From a marine gamma proteobacterium HTCC2148 (lineage in GTDB: Bacteria > Pseudomonadota > Gammaproteobacteria > Pseudomonadales > Halieaceae): a stretch of DNA of 64,000 bases. Each line of letters starts with the position of its first letter. Position 1 is the first letter of the stretch. The translations under genes were made by a program, and so were the position numbers. This document shows positions 9,046 through 17,074 of this stretch, in pieces. The DNA is taken from positions 124,001 through 188,000 of the forward strand of contig DS999230.1 in NCBI GenBank assembly GCA_000156295.1, written 5' to 3'. The notes beneath the pieces were generated by a model that saw only the letters and a list, made by a program, of their open reading frames with translations, ran no database searches and was not told the origin of the DNA.

Positions 9046-9672
9046 TCATTCTGATTCAGCCTCTGGCGAGGCGGGTCTAAGATTGAGAATACCGCGCAAC
9101 AATGCGGTGTCACGGCTCTGCCAGGCCCACAGTAATACGGGGGCCACGGTAGGTACAATTAATACGTTCAGCTGGTAAAACAAGGCAATAAAGGTGCCAT
9201 TGGGGACGCCGCTCTGCTCCATAAACAGCGATCCGAGATTGACCATGAGGTCTTTCAAACAAAGACTCAGCAAGCCCAGCAGTGCCAGGGGATACAAAAT
9301 GAAAATGCCAGTAATAAAGCTACCCAGATATTCGTCCTTGTCAGTGGCAAAGTGCAAAGTTGCGTAAAAAGGCAGCGAATAAGACAAAACGCCGGGGTTT
9401 ATGAGAAACCCCAGTTGGTACTCGGATTGCTCAGGGGGCACCGGTGCACCATTGAGTTCCCCAAACTGCGTCATCAAGACAGCTTTGCCGCCCTGGAAGT
9501 TGAGGCCAGCTACAACGTCGGGAAACCAGGCTTTGAGAATCATATCGGCCAGGCCTACCGCAGGCATCGCGATAGATCCCATAGCCACCGTCCACAGCGC
9601 GAAAAAAGGAATAATCAACGCGAAGGCAAACAATAGAAATTGCCGCAGATTGTTATCCGGCGGCAAGGGCAT
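9046..9672 (-). CDS. Exosortase H-associated membrane protein
   Basis: A 208-residue inner-membrane protein with an N-terminal hydrophobic segment (FLLFAFALIIPFFALWTVA), a periplasmic middle section, and three or four further membrane spans. It overlaps the end of the exosortase H gene by 20 bases, so the two are translationally coupled. A membrane protein in this position is a recurrent partner of XrtH. Its role is unknown, though a part in sorting or in handling the cleaved C-terminal signal is a natural guess. The upstream in-frame extension lies inside xrtH and reads Cys/Trp-rich, so the start at MPLPPDN is used. Confidence 0.82.
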   Translation of the reverse strand: MPLPPDNNLRQFLLFAFALIIPFFALWTVAMGSIAMPAVGLADMILKAWFPDVVAGLNFQGGKAVLMTQFGELNGAPVPPEQSEYQLGFLINPGVLSYSLPFYATLHFATDKDEYLGSFITGIFILYPLALLGLLSLCLKDLMVNLGSLFMEQSGVPNGTFIALFYQLNVLIVPTVAPVLLWAWQSRDTALLRGILNLRPASPEAESE

Positions 9673-10165
9673 TGTCGCCTCCAGATGGCTTCCGCGATAA
9701 ATAGCGCAGGTACACAATAAACACCACCAGCACATCCAGCATGATCAAGGAGGGCCAAAGGTATAAGTGCACCCAGGAAAAAATATCGATATCCCAATCG
9801 CCCAGATAAAACAGGGAAATAATGCGGGCAATATTAAGTACCTGGATCGCAAGAAAGCCCAGCGCAATCGCACTGATACGCGCCTTCCAACTTGCAGGGT
9901 AAGCGACTACAGCTGCAATCAGCACGATGGTGGCTTCGACACCATTACAACCGGCCTCAATCGATACTGCGAACCCTGTATCCTTGAATTGCAGCACCTT
10001 GCCATAGGCAATGACGCCGTTGTCAAAAGGCGAGATTAATGCAGCGCTGATTTTGGCGAGCATGGTGGTAAAAGGAACCACCAGATGTTCCTGCACAGGA
10101 TTAAGCATTTCCAGCGAAAATAACGACACCAGGACAATAGCAAAAGTAATAACAAAGCGTTTCAA
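9653..10165 (-). CDS. xrtH: Exosortase H (IPTLxxWG-CTERM type)
   Basis: A 170-residue multi-pass membrane cysteine transpeptidase of the exosortase family. The three conserved catalytic residues are visible: Cys73 in SIEAGCNGVEATI, Arg114 in NIARIISLFY, and His133 in WVHLYLWPSL. The FAVSIEAGCNGVEA block and the short length match the XrtH subgroup. That subgroup is predicted to process proteins ending in an IPTLxxWG motif, a transmembrane helix and a basic tail. No protein in this window has such a C-terminus, so the substrates are encoded elsewhere. The gene follows the patatin by 47 bases on the same strand. Confidence 0.92.
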   Translation of the reverse strand: MKRFVITFAIVLVSLFSLEMLNPVQEHLVVPFTTMLAKISAALISPFDNGVIAYGKVLQFKDTGFAVSIEAGCNGVEATIVLIAAVVAYPASWKARISAIALGFLAIQVLNIARIISLFYLGDWDIDIFSWVHLYLWPSLIMLDVLVVFIVYLRYLSRKPSGGDNALAAG

Positions 10166-10212
10166 GCGTTAAACCCTTACAGAAAAAGACTCGTCATATT
10201 AGCAGGGAACGC

Positions 10213-11397
10213 CTATAAATTCATCGTGCCGGGCGGATGGAAAAAACTCTCAAGCATGTCGCGCTGCTCCATGGCATCGCGATACCCGCACTCGATCAGG
10301 TCACGGCAAAAGTTGCCCTCGAACAATAAATAGCTGGCCAGGCTGGCGCCGCCACCTTTGGGGGTTGCGCCGGTGATATTGAGCACGGTGCGCATAGCGC
10401 GGGGTAAACGGTGTATATGATCAGCGACCAGTTCATCAATCTCGATAGAGGGGTTAATACTGAGAAAGTCGATCAAACGCATATCACCCGTCGATGCATG
10501 AGGGTTCTCATTTTTCACCACCCCCACCAACTCATTCACCCGCTCCAGGTGCTCCATGTCATTTTCCAGGGCGTCGATAAAAGCACTATTGAAAACATGC
10601 CCGACCATTTTAGCCAATGAGGGCGACCGCGCGTTGACGTGATCTGCTGGCGGATGCGTTGGGTTACCGCTGACTCCAACGACCATGACGCGTTGGGCTC
10701 CTAAATGCAGGGCCGGACTGATAGGAGAAACCTGGCGCAAGGCGCCATCGCCGAAATAAGTCCCATCAATAGCAGTTGCCGGCAGTATGGTAGGGATAGC
10801 AGAAGATGCCAGCAAGTGCTGCACAGCGAGACGAGTCGGCACTCCTCGGCGCCGAGACCGACGCCACGGCAGCAGAACACTGCCATCAAGGTTGCTCTGG
10901 TAAAAGGTCACCGACTCGCCATTGTCATAGCTTGAGGCGGTAACACCGATAGCATCCAACAGACCGCCCTCTAGCCGTCGTTCCAGATCTTCAAAATTGA
11001 TCGCCTGCTCCAGCAGCTTTGCCAATGGCGCTGTATCCAGTAGCGACAATGGCTTATGCAAGCCAGTGCCTCGGTGAAATAAAGAGCCAATCAATCGCAG
11101 TACGCTGCCTGCGAGATCCAGATAACCGGCCCGATAGACCTGCTCAACGCGCAGGTTAGTCCAGATATGCTCGACTTTCTTGACTGCCAGGCGAAAGTTG
11201 TTGGCCGATGCCCCCAGCGCCACTGCATTGATCGCCCCCGCGGAGGTACCAGTAATAATCGAAAAAGGATTTTGTGCCCGCTTGGGCAGTATTTCTGCAG
11301 CGGCTTTGAGAACGCCGACCTGGTAGGCGGCGCGCGCACCGCCACCGGTAAGAACCAGGGCCGTGCGATCGGTGGCGGGGAGATGTTGTTTAGTCAT
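10213..11397 (-). CDS. Patatin-like phospholipase
   Basis: The 394-residue protein has the patatin Ser-Asp dyad: an oxyanion-hole glycine loop [15 protein letters not shown] near residues 16-30, the nucleophile elbow GTSAG near residue 50, and the catalytic Asp in YFGDGALRQ. Such enzymes hydrolyse acyl chains from phospholipids or neutral lipids. There is no signal peptide, so it is probably cytoplasmic or membrane-associated. The C-terminal part (residues about 280-394) is outside the catalytic core and ends in PPGTMNL. The start codon follows an AGGGG very closely. It heads a possible operon with xrtH, which need not indicate a shared function. Confidence 0.9.
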   Translation of the reverse strand: MTKQHLPATDRTALVLTGGGARAAYQVGVLKAAAEILPKRAQNPFSIITGTSAGAINAVALGASANNFRLAVKKVEHIWTNLRVEQVYRAGYLDLAGSVLRLIGSLFHRGTGLHKPLSLLDTAPLAKLLEQAINFEDLERRLEGGLLDAIGVTASSYDNGESVTFYQSNLDGSVLLPWRRSRRRGVPTRLAVQHLLASSAIPTILPATAIDGTYFGDGALRQVSPISPALHLGAQRVMVVGVSGNPTHPPADHVNARSPSLAKMVGHVFNSAFIDALENDMEHLERVNELVGVVKNENPHASTGDMRLIDFLSINPSIEIDELVADHIHRLPRAMRTVLNITGATPKGGGASLASYLLFEGNFCRDLIECGYRDAMEQRDMLESFFHPPGTMNL

Positions 11398-11637
11398 ACC
11401 CCTGTTTTACTGGAAGTGATAACCGATTGCCAGACCGTAAGTGCTTGGCCCCTGGTAAACACATTGATAAGCAAGCCAAAGGGCGCGCAACAGTAGAGCT
11501 TTGTCGCGCAGCGACGTCGTTCTAAACGACACAATTCCCAAAGGAAGGGTTCGACGCAGCGTGTCGACATATTTGCTTCACGTTAGTTGCACCAGCAAAC
11601 GGCAGTAGGCATGATCAGCAAAAAGTGGAGCTAAACT

Positions 11638-12564
11638 ATGAGCATCGGCTACATCACCCACCCTGATTGTTTGTTGCATGACATGGGCTCTCGTCATCCA
11701 GAACAACCGGCCCGGCTGTCGGCAATCAATGACCGCTTGAGCGCTGTCGGTCTGGATAAAGTTCTGCAGCAACACAGCGCCACGCCGGTGCAGAAGCCGC
11801 AGTTATTAGCGGCCCATGACGGCGCTTACCTTGACTCGGTTTTTCGTCAATCCCCTGAGCACGGCAGAGTCGCGCTCGATGGTGATACCGCCATGAATCC
11901 CTTTTCACTGCGGGCGGCACAGCTCGCCGCCGGCGCCGCAGTGCAAGGTGTGGACATGGTCATGGCTGGACCGATCAATCACGTATTCTGTGGCGTTCGC
12001 CCCCCGGGTCATCATGCTGAACATGACAAGGCCATGGGGTTTTGTCTGTTCAATAATATAGCGGTGGCAGCATTTCACGCACTAAACCAATACGGACTGG
12101 AGCGAGTGGCCATCGTCGATTTTGACGTACACCACGGCAACGGCACTGAGCACATCGTCAAGGGTGAGGAACGCATTCTGTTCTGCTCGAGCTTCCAACA
12201 CCCTCATTATCCGCACAGCGGACACGACACTGAAGCGGCCAATATTTCCAACCTGCCGCTGCCCGCTGGTTGCGATGGCGACGCCTACCGGGCCGCTGTT
12301 AGCGAACACTGGCTGCCGCGATTAGCCGAGTTCGCGCCGCAGTTGATTCTCATATCCGCAGGTTTCGATGGACATCAGGCTGACCCATTGGCAGATTTCA
12401 GTCTGGTTGAAGATGACTTTGCGTGGATCACCCGCCGCCTTTGCAAAATCGCAGACCGCAGCGCCCAGGGACGAATCGTGTCTTCACTGGAAGGCGGCTA
12501 CGACCTTGACGCCCTCGCGCGCTGTGTGGAAGCGCATTTGAGAACTATGCTGGAAGCCGGCTAA
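11638..12564 (+). CDS. Histone deacetylase-like amidohydrolase
   Basis: A 308-residue arginase/deacetylase-fold zinc enzyme. Active-site motifs are complete: RPPGHHAEHDKAMGFC (tandem His), DFDVHHGNGTE and SAGFDGHQADPL (zinc ligands Asp-His-Asp), plus EGGYDL at the C-terminal end. Bacterial members deacetylate acetylated polyamines, lysines or small metabolites; the substrate cannot be told from sequence. GGAG lies seven bases upstream of the ATG. It converges with the antiporter gene, and their stop codons overlap by four bases. Confidence 0.92.
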   Translation: MSIGYITHPDCLLHDMGSRHPEQPARLSAINDRLSAVGLDKVLQQHSATPVQKPQLLAAHDGAYLDSVFRQSPEHGRVALDGDTAMNPFSLRAAQLAAGAAVQGVDMVMAGPINHVFCGVRPPGHHAEHDKAMGFCLFNNIAVAAFHALNQYGLERVAIVDFDVHHGNGTEHIVKGEERILFCSSFQHPHYPHSGHDTEAANISNLPLPAGCDGDAYRAAVSEHWLPRLAEFAPQLILISAGFDGHQADPLADFSLVEDDFAWITRRLCKIADRSAQGRIVSSLEGGYDLDALARCVEAHLRTMLEAG

Positions 12565-13832
12565 AACCGGGACAGCCTGGGCTTCAACAACGCCGGGCCA
12601 ATGATCGTGGTCAGTAACACCACCATTATGAGTGCAGTATATGTTTTGGGCATGAAGATCCCGTGGCTAAAGGCAAAAGCTGCGAACACCAATCCGACCT
12701 CCCCCCGGGGTACCATTCCGAAACCGATACCCAGCCGGTCAAACCCTCGCCCCTTCACCATATAGCCCGCGATTGTTTTTGAACCGATTGCCACCAGCGT
12801 CAGCGCTACAATCGTGAGCAGAATTGCACTGTCGGCTAAAACCTCCAATTGCACCTGGGCACCAACACCCACAAAAAAGATACTGATCAGAATATCGCTG
12901 ATTGGGCGGATCAGTTCTTCCAGAGTATGCTTTTGCAAAGTAGCGCCTACCCGAAAATAGACATCGTCCAGCAGCAATCCCGCGACAAATGCGCCAATCA
13001 GGGGAGCCAGCCCGGCAAGGGCGGCCAGTTCGGCAAAACCCAACGCCAGGCAGAACGCAAACCCGGTCCAGATACTGGCATGCTTGGTAATCGCTACCAT
13101 GTGCACCATCTGCGGCATCAGTCGCTGACCAATAAACAAGGCGCCACCAAAGAACAGCAGCGCCTTGGCCACAATGATGACCAGCGCAGACCATTGAAAT
13201 TCGCCACTGGCAGCCACGCTGGCGAGCACAGCCAGCAACAGAATACCGAGTACGTCGTCGATCACAGCGGCGCCCAGGATAACCTCGCCTGAAGGCGACT
13301 GGAGTTTGCCCTGGGCCTCCAGCAGCTTTGCCGTAATTCCCACTGATGTGGCAGCAAGCATGGCGCCAACAAACCAACCCTGTATTCCGCCGCTAATGCC
13401 CAATGCAGTCGCTGTCCCCAGGCCCAACAATACCGGCAAAGCAACTCCGGCAAAGGCCACCGTGGCGGCGTTACGGCCCACCTTAAGCAACTCCTTCATA
13501 TCTGAATCTACGCCAACCAGGAACAGTAGTAGCACCAGGGCCAACTCGGAGGAGTAAGTCATGAACTCGCTGTCTCGCAACAACGCGGTGAAGTTAAAGT
13601 CGATGCCCAGCAGGGCGAGATTGCCCAATAATATCCCGGCGGAAATTTCTCCCACCAGTTCCGGCAAACCAAGGCGCTCAAACAGAAAGCCACAGGCATC
13701 CGCCAGGGTAATCATCAGAATCAAGGCCAGGGAAGTGCGGGTGAATACCTCGCTGGCACCACTAGCCCAGGCCAGGGAGGGCAGCAGTGCGGCGGCAACC
13801 AACAGCAGAAGGGTGCGTTTACCCCGGGTCAC
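12561..13832 (-). CDS. CPA2-family cation:proton antiporter (Kef-like)
   Basis: A 423-residue protein with about 12 hydrophobic segments forming a Na+/H+ exchanger domain. It carries the ion-site region SVGITAKLLEA followed by GAAVIDDVLGILLLAV, whose Asp pair is the transport signature of this superfamily. It lacks the C-terminal TrkA-N nucleotide-binding domain of full-length KefB/KefC, so it is the short form. A hydrophobic, signal-like segment precedes the exchanger (LLLLVAAALLPSLAWA). The start is taken as the GTG at 13830-13832 because AAGGA lies five bases upstream; the longer frame has no such site. Ion specificity (K+ or Na+) is open. Confidence 0.88.
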   Translation of the reverse strand: MTRGKRTLLLLVAAALLPSLAWASGASEVFTRTSLALILMITLADACGFLFERLGLPELVGEISAGILLGNLALLGIDFNFTALLRDSEFMTYSSELALVLLLFLVGVDSDMKELLKVGRNAATVAFAGVALPVLLGLGTATALGISGGIQGWFVGAMLAATSVGITAKLLEAQGKLQSPSGEVILGAAVIDDVLGILLLAVLASVAASGEFQWSALVIIVAKALLFFGGALFIGQRLMPQMVHMVAITKHASIWTGFAFCLALGFAELAALAGLAPLIGAFVAGLLLDDVYFRVGATLQKHTLEELIRPISDILISIFFVGVGAQVQLEVLADSAILLTIVALTLVAIGSKTIAGYMVKGRGFDRLGIGFGMVPRGEVGLVFAAFAFSHGIFMPKTYTALIMVVLLTTIIGPALLKPRLSRF

Positions 13833-13921
13833 GAAGATCCTTCTCTCATGATTGCAGTCAATATCCCTGAACAAGTTAGGGACATGCTACCACGGCACTT
13901 CGCTTATGGCCGATTTGTCAC

Positions 13922-13949
13922 TTGCAGCAAAAGTGCACATATGTATACT
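13922..13949 (+). promoter_or_regulatory. Candidate sigma-70 promoter of the P450-PQQ cluster
   Basis: TTGCAG (13922-13927) and TATACT (13944-13949) are separated by 16 bases and lie 32 bases before the P450 start codon. Both hexamers are close to consensus. No other promoter-like element is obvious ahead of the four-gene cluster. Prediction by eye only. Confidence 0.5.
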
Positions 13950-13981
13950 TTTGCCACTCATCATCCATGTCGGAGAACACC

Positions 13982-15226
13982 ATGGCCGAGGCCGCCGAAT
14001 CACTGCCCCCAGTGGCAGAGATATACAACCCGAATTCACCGGAGTACATGACAGATCCGATCACTCAATGCCTGGCATTGGCTGAGCGAGGCCCCCTGGT
14101 TTGGTACGAACCCTGGCAGGCCTGGATCATGACCCAGATGGAAGACATCATGGGGTGCTGGAAGACAGAACCCCTGTCCTCGGATTTCTACGACTGGGAG
14201 TTTGCCCCCCAGCGCCCTCCGGAAGACGAGTGGAGTAATTTTGAACGAGCCATGATTGGCCACAGCCTACTGGCCGATCAGAGCCACCACCGGGTGGTGC
14301 GTCGTGTGACAGCTCCAGCGTTTTCACGCAATGTAGTAGACAACATCCAGGCCAAGATTGAACCGGAAATCAAAAAGTTGTTCGACGAACTGGGTGAACC
14401 CGAGAGCTTCGACTATATAGAAGCGATCGCCAATCATATTCCCTTCATTTCCATTACCCGCATGGTCGGTATTCCGGAAAAATACTGGCCCGAGATCAAG
14501 AAGGTGATTGTTACCTTCACCGAAACCTGGAATCCGACCATTTCCGACGAGCAACGCGAAGCCGCCCGTCAGGACAGCAACAAGGCCATCGATATCATCA
14601 AGGAAGTCATTACCGAACGTCGTCAGGCTCCGGTGCAAGATGACTTCCTGTCTACGCTGCTGCGTATCGAAGAAGAGAACGAAGGTTTTGAAGAAGGTGA
14701 CATCATCACCATGATTCTGGCACTGATTGGCGCAGGTGCAGACACCACCCTGGTCGCCCAGCAATGGACGGTATATTCGCTACTCAAGCACAAAGACCAG
14801 ATCGATAAGGCACTGGCTACCCCGGATACTTTTTCCAACGCCTTCTCGGAAATCAGCCGCTGGGGAGTAGCCTCCAAGATGGGCTTTGCCCGCTATGCGC
14901 CAGATAACATGCAGTTCATGGGCCAGCAACTGCGCAAAGGCGTTATGGTACTGATGATGCCGCATCTGAAAGACTACAACCTCAAGTACTATGATAACCC
15001 CGAGATATTTGATGTTGAGCGCGAGTTCAACCCGGATGTTATGTTTGGTTACGGCCCCCGCTTCTGTATCGGTGCTGCACTGGCCAAGCGCCAGCTATAC
15101 CTGACCGTTTCCGAATTGCACCGCCGGTTCCCCAATATTGAACTTGCAGAAGAGCCTGAGCGCGATCCCACCGATCACAATGCGATCGTCTTTAAGCGGT
15201 TGCTGCTGCGCACCCACTGCGGCTGA
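13982..15226 (+). CDS. Cytochrome P450
   Basis: A soluble bacterial-type P450 of 414 residues. The I-helix oxygen-activation motif AGADTT, the K-helix ExxR (EISR) and the haem-binding loop FGYGPRFCIGAALAKRQ with its Cys thiolate are all present. It should hydroxylate an organic substrate using electrons from a ferredoxin and reductase, neither of which is encoded nearby. The start at 13982 is chosen because GGAG lies six bases upstream; an ATG 15 bases earlier lacks a ribosome site. It leads a plus-strand cluster with three periplasmic quinoprotein/cytochrome genes, suggesting that its product is further oxidised. I do not recognise the CYP family. Confidence 0.93.
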   Translation: MAEAAESLPPVAEIYNPNSPEYMTDPITQCLALAERGPLVWYEPWQAWIMTQMEDIMGCWKTEPLSSDFYDWEFAPQRPPEDEWSNFERAMIGHSLLADQSHHRVVRRVTAPAFSRNVVDNIQAKIEPEIKKLFDELGEPESFDYIEAIANHIPFISITRMVGIPEKYWPEIKKVIVTFTETWNPTISDEQREAARQDSNKAIDIIKEVITERRQAPVQDDFLSTLLRIEEENEGFEEGDIITMILALIGAGADTTLVAQQWTVYSLLKHKDQIDKALATPDTFSNAFSEISRWGVASKMGFARYAPDNMQFMGQQLRKGVMVLMMPHLKDYNLKYYDNPEIFDVEREFNPDVMFGYGPRFCIGAALAKRQLYLTVSELHRRFPNIELAEEPERDPTDHNAIVFKRLLLRTHCG

Positions 15227-15240
15227 ACCTTAGCCACTTG

Positions 15241-15258
15241 ACCCGGTTAGCGCCGGGT
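15241..15258 (+). other. Intercistronic hairpin
   Basis: ACCCGG (15241-15246) and CCGGGT (15253-15258) form a 6-bp GC-rich stem with a six-base loop, 14 bases after the P450 stop. No U-tract follows. It may adjust relative expression of P450 and the downstream genes rather than end transcription. Confidence 0.4.
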
Positions 15259-15323
15259 TGAGCAACCACATGACCTACATCGACAAAACTGGGATAATTG
15301 CCAGCGCCCTGTCGGAGGTAATA

Positions 15324-17069
15324 ATGATGCGCAAGCTCGCCCCCCTGTTCTGTTTACTCGCAATGACCGCCCAGGCAGTGCAACTGCAGGTGAGCGACCC
15401 TGAGGGCAACCCGATCCCCCAGGCAATGGTGACGCGCACTCCACTAGACACACCCACTCCCGATCTCAGCGACGACGGCTATGCGCCAGACGGTATCACC
15501 AACACTGCAGCGGTTACTGTCACTCGCTTCACCAATACCCAGGGGCAGGTTGATATTGCCCGGGAAGGCAAGTACAGCTACCGCGTTCGAGCGCAGGGCT
15601 TCAAAGACAATTATTCCAATAGTGCAGTGGGCAACCTGAAACTGAGCCCGATGAATTCTCAGGAGTTGATTGCCAGCTACCCATCCAACGTCTGGCTATC
15701 CCAACTTGCATTTGGTGGGGATCACGCCCTTAAAGAAGTGTTCCAACTCAACTGCTCTTTCTGCCATCAGCAAGCTTCTCCCTTTATGCGCAACGAGCGC
15801 ACCGTGGAGCAATGGGTCAGCGTTATAGAGCGCATGAATACCTACGGCGCTCGCCTTCCGGAAGATGATATTCAACCCGTGGCAGAATTATTACAGAAAG
15901 AGTACCGGGGTCTTAGAGAAAACCCCGAACAAGTCCCCGCGCCGCGCCGCTGGGAAACTCACCTGGCAGCTATCGAAATGACCGAGTGGCCTATCGGTGA
16001 CGGTTTTTCACAAATGCACGACTTCCTGCTGCACCCCAATGGTTTTGTCTATGTTGGCGACAACCTGTTCGACAGACTCTACGAAATTGATCCAAAGACC
16101 GGGGAATATACGGTTTACAAAGTCCCTCACGAGGAGGACGCCCGAGTCGGTGGCATCCTGGGTAACCGCTTCACCTTGTTTCCTAAAATGCAGAACTATA
16201 TGGGCGTCCATTCCTTTGCCTATTCAAAAAAAGACGGCAATATCTTTATCACCCCGTCCCTGCAGCAAGCATTACTGGAGTTTGACGTAACCACAAAGAA
16301 ATTCATTACTCACGAAATGTCCGCAGGGCTTTATCCACACACCATTCGCACCGACGAGCAAGACCGGATCTGGTTTACTCTCGCCCTCTCCTCACAAGTC
16401 GCCATGTTTGATCGAGAAAGCGCCGAGTTCACACTCTATGATCTTCCCGCCCGCGGGATACAGGAATGGCTGGTCTTGAAGGCACTACCAGCACTGTTTC
16501 TTCTTGACCCAGAAGATCGCCCCCTGCCCTCGGCCGACAGAGATTCCACTGGCTTACCCATGCCCTACGGCATCGATGTTGCGCCCGATGGAGGAATTTG
16601 GGTTGCACGACTTTACGCCAACGACCTGGCACACATTGAGCCTGACACCGGTGAAATCACCATGATCGATTTCCCCTACAGCGGACCCAGGCGTTTGCGC
16701 GCCGATGCCAATGGCAATATCTGGATAGTCGCGTTCCAAAATAGCCTGCTGGTGAAATACGACCCGATCAGCAAGGACTTTACGGATTACGAATTACCGG
16801 TCATCAACGAACTGCCTTATGCACTGAATGTGGACAGGGATCGAGGTACCGTCTGGGTCAACGGCAACCAATCCGACACCATTATGAGCTTCGACATTGC
16901 CACCGAAGGCTGGAAGGTTTTCCCCATGCCTCGCCAACGATTCTTTACCCGCGACATTGAAATTTCGGAACAAGACGGCGCGGTATACACCACTAACTCC
17001 CACTTCCCCACCTGGCAGTCAGAGGGAGCAACACCCACTTTGTTGCGTATCACTCCCCTGGCCGACTGA
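15324..17069 (+). CDS. Streptogramin-lyase-like propeller protein with haem c motif
   Basis: The 581-residue exported protein has four recognisable parts. A signal peptide (LAPLFCLLAMTAQA) comes first. A small beta-sandwich of carboxypeptidase-regulatory type follows at residues 19-108 (VSDPEGNPIPQAMVTRT). A cytochrome c-like segment carries one haem site, CSFCH, at 144-148. A long beta-propeller similar to virginiamycin B lyase and SMP-30 proteins occupies about 195-575; PYGIDVAPDGGIWVARL is a typical blade. GGAGGT (15314-15319) fixes the start at the tandem ATG. The lyase fold need not mean antibiotic cleavage; with a haem domain it is more likely an electron-transfer or oxidase-type protein. 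The next gene begins five bases after its stop. Confidence 0.82.
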   Translation: MMRKLAPLFCLLAMTAQAVQLQVSDPEGNPIPQAMVTRTPLDTPTPDLSDDGYAPDGITNTAAVTVTRFTNTQGQVDIAREGKYSYRVRAQGFKDNYSNSAVGNLKLSPMNSQELIASYPSNVWLSQLAFGGDHALKEVFQLNCSFCHQQASPFMRNERTVEQWVSVIERMNTYGARLPEDDIQPVAELLQKEYRGLRENPEQVPAPRRWETHLAAIEMTEWPIGDGFSQMHDFLLHPNGFVYVGDNLFDRLYEIDPKTGEYTVYKVPHEEDARVGGILGNRFTLFPKMQNYMGVHSFAYSKKDGNIFITPSLQQALLEFDVTTKKFITHEMSAGLYPHTIRTDEQDRIWFTLALSSQVAMFDRESAEFTLYDLPARGIQEWLVLKALPALFLLDPEDRPLPSADRDSTGLPMPYGIDVAPDGGIWVARLYANDLAHIEPDTGEITMIDFPYSGPRRLRADANGNIWIVAFQNSLLVKYDPISKDFTDYELPVINELPYALNVDRDRGTVWVNGNQSDTIMSFDIATEGWKVFPMPRQRFFTRDIEISEQDGAVYTTNSHFPTWQSEGATPTLLRITPLAD

Positions 17070-17074
17070 TCGTC

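Noticed and set aside
11638-12564. Eukaryotic gene transfer suggested by histone-deacetylase similarity
   Set aside because: Such amidohydrolases are widespread in bacteria, and the gene matches its surroundings.
15324-17069. Streptogramin resistance gene
   Set aside because: It has a signal peptide and a haem c motif and is embedded in a redox cluster, unlike cytoplasmic Vgb.
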